Of a DNA stretch of 37,660 nt, positions 6,477 through 14,175 are shown piece by piece (the stretch's first letter is position 1; each line of letters starts with the position of its first letter). A program made the position numbers and the translations under genes. The notes under the pieces were generated by a model, which saw only the letters and a list, made by a program, of their open reading frames with translations, made no database searches and was not told the DNA's origin. Source of the stretch: Opitutaceae bacterium (GTDB lineage: Bacteria; Verrucomicrobiota; Verrucomicrobiia; Opitutales; Opitutaceae). Where the stretch lies: NCBI GenBank assembly GCA_016794665.1, contig JAEUHB010000020.1, forward strand, positions 1-37,660, read 5' to 3'.

Positions 6477-8039
6477 TCAGGCCCCCTGCTCCTCGATCTT
6501 CACCGGGCGGTAGCCGCCGATGGATTTGAAGTAGAGCAGGATTGCCAGATAGATCGCCGCCATCGCCGCGGGGATGTAGGAATCCGCCTTGAGCGTGGCC
6601 CGGTCGCCAGCTTGGTCGGCGGCGATGATGGCCTTCTGGGCGTCGGTCTTGTCCTTGGCTTCCTTGGCTTCGGCGAGCTTCTTGCCGTCGATCGGCGTGG
6701 CCTGCCAGATGCCGAGGAACTTGGACGGCTCGGCAGCCTTGACTTGGGCGTAGACCGCAGGATTCGAGGCGTTCAACGCCTCGGCCGCATACTTGTCCTT
6801 GCCGAAGCCGAGACCGGGGCCGCCGATCAGGCCGGCCGACAACATTCCGATGCCACCCATGATCGACATCGCAACGGCGCCGGAGCGCGGATAGCGATCT
6901 CCAACCACCGCCAGCATCGTGGGCCAGAAAAAGGTCTTGCCGACCGCGTAGATGCCGAGGGCGATGAGCGCCATCGTGAACGTCTGCATCGTGCTGGCGA
7001 GCTGGAGGCCTACGACCGCAAGGATTGAGCAAACCACAAGCAGACCGACCGGCGAGAGCTTGAGGGTGTTCTCGATCCAATGGGCGCAGAAACGCAGTGC
7101 GAACATGATGAGCGAAGTCCAAAGGAAGAGCGCCTTGCCCTCACCCGAGGTGAAGAGGTTGCCCGTGATGTTCTGAATCCAGCCGTCGGTGCCGAGTTCG
7201 ACCGCGCCCACCAAGGCATGCGCGATGTAGAGGAAGAAGAGGAGGACCGACCCGATCGAGAACTTGGTCATCAGGCCTACTAGAATCACCAGCACGCCGG
7301 CGATAATGCGGGCTACGGTGTCGGAAACACCGAAGGTGCCCGCGATGAAGAGCGAGAGGAGGAATCCGACCACCAGCGCGCCGAGCAGGCCGACGTCCTT
7401 GAACATGTCGGAGAAGCTCGCGCCCTTGGCCGACGCCTCGGACTTGGGCATATGCTGCCCCATGAACATCAGGCCGTAGACGAGCGTCGGGATGAGGTAG
7501 AGCGCCAGCTGGATTTTCCAGTGGATCTTCATGTAGTCATCGAGCCACCAGCCGAGGGCGACGCCGATGATCATGCCGAGGGGCCACGACGCATGGAGGA
7601 TGTTCAGGTAATGCGTGCGGTTGCTCGGGAAAAGCGTGGCGACGAGCGGGTTGGCGACCGCCTCGAGGGTGCCGTTGGCATACGCAAAGATAAACATGCC
7701 AATGGTCAGCATGGTGTAGGCATTGGAGCCGCCCGCCATGAACGTCACCACCGCCGAGATGACGTGCAGGAGAAAGGCCGCGATGATCAGCGGCTTGTAG
7801 CCAATCTTGTCGCAGACCACGCCGCCGAGGATGATGCCGAAGCAAAACCCGGTGAAACCGGCGCCACCGATGGCGCCGATCTGCGTGGCGGAGAACCCGA
7901 ACTCGGCCCCCCAGTTGTCGAAGATGCCACCACGAAGGGCAAAGCCCACGCCGGCGGCGAGGATGGCCATGAAGCCCGCCCACAACAGCCGGGAGGCATT
8001 GGGTGCGACTGCGTCGTTAGCTGTCTGTGCATTACTCAT
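6477..8039 (-). CDS. MFS transporter, sugar-porter (FucP/NanT-like) type
   Basis: A 520-residue inner-membrane protein with about 12 hydrophobic segments and an N-terminal polar tail. The first helices read [19 protein letters not shown] and [15 protein letters not shown], followed by the MFS loop CDKIGYKPL (D-x-x-G-x-K/R). The stretch [16 protein letters not shown] is characteristic of FucP-like proton:sugar symporters. A ~75-residue Ala/Lys-rich hydrophilic loop (with [11 protein letters not shown]) sits between the last two helices, which is longer than usual. Substrate is unknown; a sugar or uronic acid is likely given the polysaccharide-degradation genes nearby. The gene is monocistronic, with a terminator downstream and a direct repeat immediately upstream of the start codon. 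Confidence 0.88.
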   Translation of the reverse strand: MSNAQTANDAVAPNASRLLWAGFMAILAAGVGFALRGGIFDNWGAEFGFSATQIGAIGGAGFTGFCFGIILGGVVCDKIGYKPLIIAAFLLHVISAVVTFMAGGSNAYTMLTIGMFIFAYANGTLEAVANPLVATLFPSNRTHYLNILHASWPLGMIIGVALGWWLDDYMKIHWKIQLALYLIPTLVYGLMFMGQHMPKSEASAKGASFSDMFKDVGLLGALVVGFLLSLFIAGTFGVSDTVARIIAGVLVILVGLMTKFSIGSVLLFFLYIAHALVGAVELGTDGWIQNITGNLFTSGEGKALFLWTSLIMFALRFCAHWIENTLKLSPVGLLVVCSILAVVGLQLASTMQTFTMALIALGIYAVGKTFFWPTMLAVVGDRYPRSGAVAMSIMGGIGMLSAGLIGGPGLGFGKDKYAAEALNASNPAVYAQVKAAEPSKFLGIWQATPIDGKKLAEAKEAKDKTDAQKAIIAADQAGDRATLKADSYIPAAMAAIYLAILLYFKSIGGYRPVKIEEQGA

Positions 8040-8074
8040 AGTTGGAGGGGAGTGCGTGTTTGAGTTGGAGGGGA
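8040..8074. promoter_or_regulatory. 12-bp direct repeat upstream of the MFS gene
   Basis: AGTTGGAGGGGA occurs at 8040-8051 and again at 8063-8074, 23 bases apart (about two helical turns), ending directly at the MFS start codon. On the mRNA this is TCCCCTCCAACT twice, i.e. pyrimidine-rich leader elements, so it may act on DNA (operator) or RNA. Confidence 0.4.
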
Positions 8075-8280
8075 AAAACGGGTGGCGACGGCAAGGCCCG
8101 GCGGGGGCGAAAAGAACCGCATCAATGGCGCGGCGCTAGAGGGAGGAGGGGTGGGAAATCCGAAGGGGCAGGGACAAGGCCCGGGACGTTGAGCGGCGCG
8201 GTGACATTGGGCAAGGGCACATTTCATTCAATCCGTCCGGCACCGTGCCGATATCCCACCACCCCGCACCCACGCCGCCC

Positions 8281-8484
8281 ATGATTCCGCACTCGTCCCA
8301 GCCGCCGATCGACCCTGTCGTCCGTCCCGCCATCGTGAGCGTGCACGCAGTGGTGGCCCGGCCCGACGAGGCGCGCGGCGGCACCGCTCATTTCCGGCCG
8401 CCGGCGTTGCCGAACCCAAATCAGTTCCACAGCGAGCTCCCGTTCACGGCGCACCTCGGACCCCGCCTGCGGACCCGCCCCTGA
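8281..8484 (+). CDS. small Pro-rich hypothetical protein, 67 aa
   Basis: No family recognised. The frame from ATG 8281 has GC-ending codons typical of the region and a regular sequence (IDPVVRPAIVSVHAVVARPDE, then FRPPALPNPNQFHSELPF), with no membrane segment or signal peptide. It lies between the divergent MFS gene and a second small ORF of similar style at 8567. No clear ribosome binding site precedes it, but the same is true for most genes here. The interval 8040-8280 ahead of it holds the MFS leader repeat and nothing else I can support. Confidence 0.45.
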   Translation: MIPHSSQPPIDPVVRPAIVSVHAVVARPDEARGGTAHFRPPALPNPNQFHSELPFTAHLGPRLRTRP

Positions 8485-8566
8485 GCGGCTAGCGCCGGGG
8501 GAAACGGGTTTTTGACCGATCGCGGCGGCACAATTCCGCCGAAGTCAGGTCACTGCCCTCCCCGCC

Positions 8567-8752
8567 ATGCCGCTGCCCGTCCCGCATCCGCCGCCGTCCT
8601 CCCCGCCCGCCCTCGCGCGAGCGCTGGTCGGTCGCGACGTGACCTGGAACCGGCCGATTTTCCGCGCTCCGCCCATCGATGCCCAACTGCCCGCGCTCGA
8701 CCCGAAGCGCGTGGCGCAGGACCTCCAGCGCATCGGCCTCGTCCGTCGCTGA
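8567..8752 (+). CDS. small Pro-rich hypothetical protein, 61 aa
   Basis: No family recognised. ATG 8567 opens a frame with an N-terminal Pro-rich run (PVPHPPPSSPPALARAL) followed by a more structured half (GRDVTWNRPIFRAPPIDAQ, LDPKRVAQDLQRIGLVRR). The end forms a plausible helix and codon use matches real genes. It ends 17 bases before the convergent sua5 stop. A short GC hairpin (GGCGG/CCGCC, ~8522-8538) precedes it. With the preceding small ORF it may form a two-gene unit. Confidence 0.45.
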   Translation: MPLPVPHPPPSSPPALARALVGRDVTWNRPIFRAPPIDAQLPALDPKRVAQDLQRIGLVRR

Positions 8753-8769
8753 ACGCGCCCGCGAAGCCT

Positions 8770-9780
8770 TCAACGTGCCGCCGCCCGCCGCAGCCGATCG
8801 TTGACCGCGCGGCCCAAACCGAGTTCAGGCGCCAGTTCCGCATGGATGCGCGCAAAGCCCCGTGCATCGAGCCGCCGCAGCAGCGCGAAGAGCCGCCGTG
8901 CAACGCCCGGCAGGCGGCCCTGCGCGTCGAGCCAGAAGACGTTTGACCCCGACGCCGCGCCTGGTCGTGGCCGGCGTTGCAGCAGGAACGCCTCGTCCGC
9001 CCTGGCGGCGCACAAGGCGCCGGCGGAAATTTTCCGGTGCAGCGTGACCGGCGTGCGCGGGCTGTAATGCCTCGCCAGCCGGCCGGGGGCGAGCAGGCCG
9101 CGCTGGTTTTCCTTTTCCGCACTGGCGCGCGGCTCGGCGACCGGCACCCGGAGCACACGGGCGATCTGAGCAGCGGTGATTGCACCGGGCCGCAGCAGCA
9201 CCGGCCGCCGTGGATCACGCAGATCCACAATCGTGGACTCGACCCCGATCGCGGCGGGGCCGCCGTCGAGAATGTGGCTGATCTTCTTGCCGAGGCCCGC
9301 GCGCACGTGCTCGGCGGTCGTGGGGCTGATGTAGCCAAAGGGATTCGCGCTCGGCGCCGCGAGCGGTGTGCCGGCAAGCCGCAGCAGCCGGCGGAAAAGC
9401 GGGTGCCTCGGCACGCGCACCGCCACGCTGTTGCGCCCCGCCGTCACGATCGAGGGCACGACGGCCGTCTTGGGCAGCACAAGCGTGAGCGGTCCCGGCC
9501 AAAACGCGCGCGCGAGCCGCAGTGCCGCGGCATTGGGCACGCACACGAGCCCGAGCTGGCGCGCCGAATGCAGGTGGACGATCAGCGGATCGGCGGCCGG
9601 GCGGCCCTTCGCCCGAAAGATGGCCGCACAAGCGACGGCATTGAGCGCATCACCGGCGAGACCGTAGACCGTCTCCGTGGGGACCGCGACGAGTTCACCG
9701 GCCCGCAGCCGGCGGGCGAGCGACACGAGCGCTCCGGCTTTGCCCCGGTGGATGCGGGCGGTGGGAGTCGTCGCGGCCAT
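8770..9780 (-). CDS. sua5: L-threonylcarbamoyladenylate synthase, full-length Sua5 type
   Basis: A 336-residue enzyme that makes threonylcarbamoyl-AMP from Thr, bicarbonate and ATP for t6A37 of ANN-decoding tRNAs. The N-terminal YrdC/TsaC domain shows VPTETVYGLAGDA, the substrate-binding KGRPAADPLIVHL, WPGPLTLVL, VAVRVPRHPL and SANPFGYISPT. It continues with GVESTIVDL and LLRPGAI. A linker (GLLAPGRLARHYSPRTPV) and a C-terminal Sua5 domain follow, with the ARR..R-rich helices typical of the long form. ATG 9780 is chosen; a TTG six bases upstream would fall in the T-tract of the rpsR terminator. The gene follows rpsR on the same strand, separated by that terminator, so it likely has read-through or its own weak promoter. 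Confidence 0.93.
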   Translation of the reverse strand: MAATTPTARIHRGKAGALVSLARRLRAGELVAVPTETVYGLAGDALNAVACAAIFRAKGRPAADPLIVHLHSARQLGLVCVPNAAALRLARAFWPGPLTLVLPKTAVVPSIVTAGRNSVAVRVPRHPLFRRLLRLAGTPLAAPSANPFGYISPTTAEHVRAGLGKKISHILDGGPAAIGVESTIVDLRDPRRPVLLRPGAITAAQIARVLRVPVAEPRASAEKENQRGLLAPGRLARHYSPRTPVTLHRKISAGALCAARADEAFLLQRRPRPGAASGSNVFWLDAQGRLPGVARRLFALLRRLDARGFARIHAELAPELGLGRAVNDRLRRAAAR

Positions 9781-9784
9781 GCGC

Positions 9785-9810
9785 AAAAAAGGCCGGAGGG
9801 TTCTCCGGCC
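9785..9810 (-). terminator. intrinsic terminator of rpsR abutting the sua5 start
   Basis: GGCCGGAG (9791-9798), a four-base loop and CTCCGGCC (9803-9810) form a perfect 8-bp stem, followed on the minus strand by six T (9790-9785). The T-run ends about 5 bases upstream of the sua5 ATG. Confidence 0.85.
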
Positions 9811-9845
9811 TCGGGCAAGGGGTGATGGGACGGACGGCGCGGCGC

Positions 9846-10049
9846 TCAGTGCGCGAGCAGCATGTTGCGCGACTGCTTGATCGTGCGCGTCACGATGCGC
9901 TGCTGCTTGGCGCTGAGGTGCGTATATTTGCGCGGCAGGATCTTGCCGGTGTCCGTCACGTAGTTGCGCATCGCCTCAGGCGTGGTGAAAGGAATCTCCT
10001 CCGGCCGGGGCGCCGGCGTGGTCTGCGTCTTGGTTTCAGTGGTGCTCAT
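9846..10049 (-). CDS. rpsR: 30S ribosomal protein S18
   Basis: A 67-residue S18 with the family core MRNYVTDTGKILPRKYTHLSAKQQRIVTRTIKQSRNMLLAH, here split for reference as TGKILPR and LSAKQQR motifs. S18 binds the platform of the 30S subunit next to S6. The protein has a Thr/Pro-rich N-terminal tail and no zinc-binding cysteines, so it is a zinc-free (C-minus) form. ATG 10049 gives the normal length; an upstream in-frame extension to 10169 runs into the tRNA region and is rejected. The gene stands alone, not with rpsF and rplI. A TTGACA (10096-10091) upstream may be its -35 box, and a terminator follows. Confidence 0.95.
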   Translation of the reverse strand: MSTTETKTQTTPAPRPEEIPFTTPEAMRNYVTDTGKILPRKYTHLSAKQQRIVTRTIKQSRNMLLAH

Positions 10050-10067
10050 GCTCGAAATGGGAGCGGA

Positions 10068-10096
10068 GACGGTGGGCCGGGCCACAGGAGTGTCAA
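10068..10096 (-). promoter_or_regulatory. candidate rpsR promoter
   Basis: On the minus strand a perfect TTGACA occupies 10096-10091, about 45 bases upstream of the rpsR ATG. A -10 box at the usual 17-base spacing would be ACCGTC (10073-10068), which is a poor match. The -35 alone is suggestive. Confidence 0.25.
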
Positions 10097-10154
10097 CCTG
10101 CATTTTGGAATGGCCATCCGTGCGACTTCCGCGGAAGCCTCGCGTTTGATTTGA

Positions 10155-10227
10155 GTCCCCGTAGCTCAACTGGATAGAGCAGCGGTTTCCTAAACCGCCT
10201 ATCCCGGTTCAAGTCCGGGCGGGGGCA
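10155..10227 (+). tRNA. tRNA-Arg (anticodon CCT)
   Basis: A complete 73-base cloverleaf: acceptor GTCCCCG pairs with CGGGGGC (one G-T pair), the D-arm has AGCTCAACTGGATAGAGC, the anticodon stem GCGGT/ACCGC encloses TTCCTAA with CCT at 10189-10191, and the T-arm has CCGGGTTCAAG-type sequence (CCGGTTCAAGTCCGG). The discriminator is A and no CCA is encoded. It lies between rpsR and the Gfo/Idh gene, with no integrase or duplicated 3' end nearby. Confidence 0.95.
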
Positions 10228-10247
10228 TTGTCGGGACCTTGGCGGTG

Positions 10248-11306
10248 TCACCGCGCACCGGCCCGCAGCGCCTCCTTGGCGCGCAGGAGCTGGCGGAGCG
10301 GGTGCAGCTCTTCGTCGAGCGTAAGCGGCATCGGGTCGCCCCGCGCGAGATGAGCGGCGACGAAATCAAAATAGTCGGTGGCGGGCCCGAGCTCGTGGGG
10401 CTCGGTGATCTTTCCGGCGGTGACTAGGCGCATGCGCTGGCCGCCATCGATCGACTCGACGTAGCCCTTGGTGCCAAAGACGCGCAGCGACTCATTCCCA
10501 TGCGGGAGCGTCGTGCCGGGAGGGTTGAGGTAATTCATCGTGATCGTGGCGAGGCCCCCGTTCTCAAGCACCGCCTGGGCCGCGGCGGCGGACTTGCCCG
10601 CGCCATCCTGCCCGGGCGGCTTGCCGAATGTCGTTTCCCAACCCGTGAGCGAGCGCATACGCACGCCGCCCACGTGCTCGACCAGGCGCGCTGCGTGGAT
10701 GCCGGCCTGCAGGAACATCCCGCCGTCGATGTCCTCGTCCTGCGGACGCGCGGCCCCGTAGCGGTAGCTTTTCTGCACATGGATTTGCACGACCTCGCCA
10801 ACCGCGCCGTCGCGGACGAGCCGGCGCATCATCGCATAGTGGGACGAAAACGCGGTGCCCGCCATCTCGTGGAACTGCTTCCCCGCGCGCGTCGCCGCCG
10901 CCAGGATTCGGTCCAGATCGGCCTCGGTGAGGGCGGCGGGTTTCTCGGCGTAGACGTGCCGGCCGGCCTCGAGGCAGCGAATCGCGTCGCGGGCCTGATC
11001 GGCGCGCCGCGGCGAGCAGAGCGAGACGATCTCGACCGCGGGATCGGCCAGCAGCGCGTCGAGCGAGTCGTGCCGCCGCACGCCCCCGGGCACGCGCGCC
11101 GGCGGCAGGCCCGCGGCCGCGACGAGCCGCGCGTGCGGATGGTCCGCGAGTTTCGCCGCGGCGAGCTGATGGCCGTTGGCACCATAGAGGCCGACGCCAA
11201 GCCGGCGCGGCGCGGGCTCGGCGGCCGCCGTGGCCGCGGCGCCGGCAAGAAAAACCAGGACCGCGGCGCATCGGGCCAGACTCCGGCGGAACGGGGAGAG
11301 GGTCAT
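10248..11306 (-). CDS. secreted Gfo/Idh/MocA family oxidoreductase
   Basis: A 352-residue NAD(P)-dependent oxidoreductase family member. An export signal (MTLSPFRRSLARC, then AAVLVFLAGAAATAAA) leads into a Rossmann fold: GVGLYGANGHQLAAAKL, IVSLCSPRRADQARD, and the catalytic EKP motif in HVYAEKPAALTEADLD. The C-terminal alpha/beta domain includes GTAFSSHYAMMRRL, VQKSYRYG, DGGMFLQAGIHAARLV and RVFGTKGYVES. Members act on sugars and inositol; exported forms are common in Planctomycetes and Verrucomicrobia. The usual GxGxxG is GLYGANGH, so cofactor binding may differ. It diverges from the sulfatase across 109 bases, which suggests joint control and related substrates. The chosen start places the signal peptide at the N-terminus. 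Confidence 0.85.
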   Translation of the reverse strand: MTLSPFRRSLARCAAVLVFLAGAAATAAAEPAPRRLGVGLYGANGHQLAAAKLADHPHARLVAAAGLPPARVPGGVRRHDSLDALLADPAVEIVSLCSPRRADQARDAIRCLEAGRHVYAEKPAALTEADLDRILAAATRAGKQFHEMAGTAFSSHYAMMRRLVRDGAVGEVVQIHVQKSYRYGAARPQDEDIDGGMFLQAGIHAARLVEHVGGVRMRSLTGWETTFGKPPGQDGAGKSAAAAQAVLENGGLATITMNYLNPPGTTLPHGNESLRVFGTKGYVESIDGGQRMRLVTAGKITEPHELGPATDYFDFVAAHLARGDPMPLTLDEELHPLRQLLRAKEALRAGAR

Positions 11307-11415
11307 CGCGCATGTTGTGGGCGCGCCGCGGAACGGCCGCAAGGCCACGGTGTGCGTTTAACGTTTACCGCACCGGCTGGTGCGCGCATGGGTGGCTGGG
11401 CCGACGCTTTCCGCC

Positions 11416-12867
11416 ATGCCCACCCCACCCCGCCTTTTCCTGCTCGCTGTCGTCCTGGCCTCGTTCATCCCGGTGGCGCGCGGGGCGCCGGCCGCGCGCC
11501 CGCCCAACCTCGTCGTCATCCTCCTCGACAACATCGGGCAGGAGTGGTTCGGCAGCTACGGCAGCGAGGAGAAGTGCACGCCGCAGATGGACCGGCTCGC
11601 GGCGGCCGGCGTGCGCTTCGAGAATTGCTACACGCCCGTGGTCTGCGGGCCGAGCCGCGTGCAATTGCTCACGGGGCGCTACCCGTTTCGCACCGGCTGG
11701 TATCTGCACCACGACGCCGCGCTCTACGGCGGCGGCGGCTTAGACCCGAAGCGCGAGATCACGATCGCGCGCGTGCTGCGCGACGCGGGCTACCGCACCG
11801 GCATGGCCGGCAAGTGGCAGGTCAACCACCTCTACCAGGAGCCCGGCGTGCTGCGCGCGCACGGGTTCGACGAGTCGCTCGTCGTGCCGATGAGCATCGA
11901 CCGCGACCGGGCCGACGCCGCGTTCATGGCGCGCTACGAGCGCGCGATCGCGGAGAACGACGACGTGCACCTGCTCGACGCCACGCGCCGCATCGAGAGC
12001 CGCTACGCCGATCCCGTCGTCATGCGGGACGGCGGCGCGCGCGAGGTCCGGCGCGGGAAATTCGGTCCGGATGTCTTCCAGGAGTTCGCCATCGACTTCA
12101 TGACCCGGCACCGGGACCGGCCGTTTTTCTTCTACCACGCGATGGTGCTCGCGCACGGCGCCAACGCTGCCACCCACGCCGCGGCGCTGCCCGGCGAGAC
12201 AACCGCACCCAAGACCCCCAACGAGGCCTTTGCCGCGATGGTGCGCTACGCGGACCGGCAGGTGGGCGAGTTTTTCGCGGCGCTCGACCGCCTCGGCCTG
12301 CGCGACAACACGATTGTCGTCGTCGCGACCGACAACGGCTCCGACGCCACGCTGAGCGGCCGGCGCCACGGCCGCGTCGTGAAGGGCGGCCTCTACCAGA
12401 TGACGGAAAACGGCGGCAACGTCGTGTGCTTCGTCAATTCGCCGCGCCTCGTGCCCGGCGGCCGCACCAGCGCGCTGATCGACTTCTCGGACATTTTCCC
12501 GACGCTCGCCGCCTTCGCCGGCGCGCCGCGGCCGCGCGGTGTCGCGATCGACGGGCGCTCGTATGCGGAATACCTGCGCGGGCGCGCGCCGCTGCCGCGG
12601 GAGTGGATCTTCAACCAATACCGGCCGCACCGCGTGGTGCGCGACGCGCGCTTCAAGCTCTGGGGCGACGGCCGCCTCTTCGACCTCGCCGCCGATCCCG
12701 GCGAGGAACGACCCGTCCCTGCGGGCTCGAGCGCGGCGGCCGACGCGGCGCGAGCGCGACTCGCCGCCGCGCTCGCCTCGCTGCCGCAGCAGGACGCGCC
12801 GCTGCCCTTCGCGCACCGCAGCCTCTCGGCTTTCAAGCAGCGCCGGGAGGCGGCGGCGAAGAAGTGA
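11416..12867 (+). CDS. secreted sulfatase (formylglycine type)
   Basis: A 483-residue type I sulfatase with a signal peptide (PRLFLLAVVLASFIPVARGA). The formylglycine signature C77-G-P-S-R with LLTGR is intact, so Cys77 is expected to be converted by a formylglycine-generating enzyme. Metal-site elements include LVVILLDNIGQEWFGSYG, in which the usual DD is D38-N39, and TDNGSD (D306, N307). HGANA and the KGG..TENGGN segments are further active-site loops. Substrate probably a sulfated polysaccharide or small ester. The Asp-to-Asn change in the first metal motif is unusual among sulfatases but may be a subfamily trait. Start ATG 11416 gives the best signal peptide; a further ATG at 11380 is possible. 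It is divergent from the Gfo/Idh gene. Confidence 0.9.
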   Translation: MPTPPRLFLLAVVLASFIPVARGAPAARPPNLVVILLDNIGQEWFGSYGSEEKCTPQMDRLAAAGVRFENCYTPVVCGPSRVQLLTGRYPFRTGWYLHHDAALYGGGGLDPKREITIARVLRDAGYRTGMAGKWQVNHLYQEPGVLRAHGFDESLVVPMSIDRDRADAAFMARYERAIAENDDVHLLDATRRIESRYADPVVMRDGGAREVRRGKFGPDVFQEFAIDFMTRHRDRPFFFYHAMVLAHGANAATHAAALPGETTAPKTPNEAFAAMVRYADRQVGEFFAALDRLGLRDNTIVVVATDNGSDATLSGRRHGRVVKGGLYQMTENGGNVVCFVNSPRLVPGGRTSALIDFSDIFPTLAAFAGAPRPRGVAIDGRSYAEYLRGRAPLPREWIFNQYRPHRVVRDARFKLWGDGRLFDLAADPGEERPVPAGSSAAADAARARLAAALASLPQQDAPLPFAHRSLSAFKQRREAAAKK

Positions 12868-12892
12868 GCTGGATGGGGCCGACCCGCCTGGC

Positions 12893-12960
12893 ATGCCGAC
12901 CGCGTCCGCGATGCGGTTCGTGTGATTGCAGGCCCGGCCAGCGGCCGGGCCTACATTGCC
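12893..12960. repeat. REP-like hairpin element after the sulfatase
   Basis: A perfect 9-bp stem GGCCCGGCC / GGCCGGGCC with a 3-base loop lies at 12931-12951, embedded in GC-rich sequence with TGCA and TACA on its flanks. I recognise this as a common dispersed extragenic type in this lineage. It may also help to stop sulfatase transcription, although no T-run follows. Confidence 0.6.
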
Positions 12961-13056
12961 GTTCCGTTGCGCGAGGAAACGTTTGCGCTCCGCGCCGCGG
13001 CGCGCGTTGCTTGACGCCCGTTTCCCCAGACCCACCCCAAAAAACCAATCCCCGCC

Positions 13057-13998
13057 ATGAACCTGAATCGCCGCGACTTCGTCGTCCGTTCCACCGTCCT
13101 CACCGCCGCCGGCCTGCTCGCCCGCCCGGCCGTTTTCGCGCAGGCCGCGAAAGGTCCCAAGGGCGCGCCCGCGCCCGCCACACCTGAATTCAAATTGCTC
13201 CGCCGCGAGGTAGGTATCTTCACCGCGCGCGGCGGCAGCATCGGCTACCTCGTGAACAAGGACGCGATCGCCGCCGTCGACACGCAGTTCGCCGACACCG
13301 CGCCGCTCTTCCTCAACGGCCTGCCCGGCCGCGCCGGCCGCAAGCTCGACGTGCTCGTCAACTCCCACCACCACGGCGACCACACCGGCGGCAACCAGGT
13401 CTTCCAACCCCAAACGAAAAAGATCGTCGCGCACGCCAACGTCCCGGCGCTCCAGCGCGCCGCCGCCGAGCGCGCCAAGTCGCTCGACAAGCAGGCCTAC
13501 GCCGACACCACGTTCCAGACCACGTGGCGCATGGACCTCGGCGGCGAGACCGTCTCCGCGAAATACCACGGTGCCGCGCACACGAGCGGCGACATCGTCA
13601 CGCACTTTGAGAAGGCCAACGTGATCCACATGGGCGACCTCGGCTTCAACCGCATCTACCCCGTGATCGACCGCGGCTCCGGCGGCCGCATCGCCGGCTG
13701 GATCACCGTGCTTGAGGCGGTCGCGAAAGCGTTCTCCGCCGACACGATTGTGATCTTCGGGCACGCGGGCACGAAGTTCCCCGCGGTGGGCAAGCCCGCC
13801 GAGCTGCTGGTGCTGCGCGACTACCTGAGCGCGGTGCTTGACTACACGAAAAAGAAAATCGCCGCGGGCGAGCCGAAGGAAAAAATCGTGGCGCTGGAAA
13901 ACCTGCCAGGCTTCCCCGATTTCCACACGCCGCTCCCGAACCGCCTCGGCGGCAACCTCGCGACGGCCTACGACGAGCTCACGGAAAAGAAAGTCTGA
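13057..13998 (+). CDS. TAT-exported metallo-beta-lactamase fold hydrolase
   Basis: A 313-residue MBL-fold enzyme. The N-terminus MNLNRRDFVVRSTVLTAAGLL is a twin-arginine signal (R5-R6). The zinc motif HxHxDH is H104-x-H106-x-D108-H109 in SHHHGDHTGGN; a third His is in YHGAAHTSGDI and an Asp in HMGDLGFN, followed by a final His in IVIFGHAG. The spacing fits glyoxalase II-like / SoxH-like hydrolases; it lacks a beta-lactamase-specific pattern, so antibiotic hydrolysis is not implied. Substrate unknown. It is likely its own unit: 189 bases with a REP-like hairpin precede it and a second repeat follows. Confidence 0.9.
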   Translation: MNLNRRDFVVRSTVLTAAGLLARPAVFAQAAKGPKGAPAPATPEFKLLRREVGIFTARGGSIGYLVNKDAIAAVDTQFADTAPLFLNGLPGRAGRKLDVLVNSHHHGDHTGGNQVFQPQTKKIVAHANVPALQRAAAERAKSLDKQAYADTTFQTTWRMDLGGETVSAKYHGAAHTSGDIVTHFEKANVIHMGDLGFNRIYPVIDRGSGGRIAGWITVLEAVAKAFSADTIVIFGHAGTKFPAVGKPAELLVLRDYLSAVLDYTKKKIAAGEPKEKIVALENLPGFPDFHTPLPNRLGGNLATAYDELTEKKV

Positions 13999-14028
13999 GT
14001 CGCGCCGCGCGATTAGGTTGTCGAGCCG

Positions 14029-14125
14029 CCGCTTGTCGGCGGCCGTTGCGAGCATCGCTTTCTTCGCGCGACGGCTGGCGACGAGCGCCAGCCCGGCATT
14101 GAGGCGGCGCGTTTCCGCTGTTGCT
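14029..14125. repeat. composite REP-like repeat between MBL and the lipoprotein
   Basis: Two hairpins stand close together: GCCGCCG-CTTGT-CGGCGGC (~14031-14049) and GGCTGGCG-ACGAG-CGCCAGCC (~14082-14102), linked by TTGCGAGCATCGC. I recognise this arrangement as a recurrent dispersed sequence in related genomes (knowledge, unsearched). On the minus strand it stays open in one frame, giving false ORFs that run through the region. Confidence 0.55.
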
Positions 14126-14175
14126 CCACGACGGCGGTGCGCTTGTCTGGCGGCGTTGTCCCGTTTCCCGTCCCG

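Noticed and set aside
10155..10227. tRNA-Arg as an integration site
   Set aside because: No integrase, no duplicated 3' tRNA end and no change in composition on either side.
10500..13187. A plus-strand frame of 895 codons across the Gfo/Idh and sulfatase genes
   Set aside because: Runs against the sense of both genes, has no recognisable domain, and its composition is typical of a shadow frame.
13057..13998. MBL protein as an antibiotic-resistance beta-lactamase
   Set aside because: It has a TAT signal and the generic HxHxDH fold but no class-specific pattern; the fold is shared by many hydrolases.
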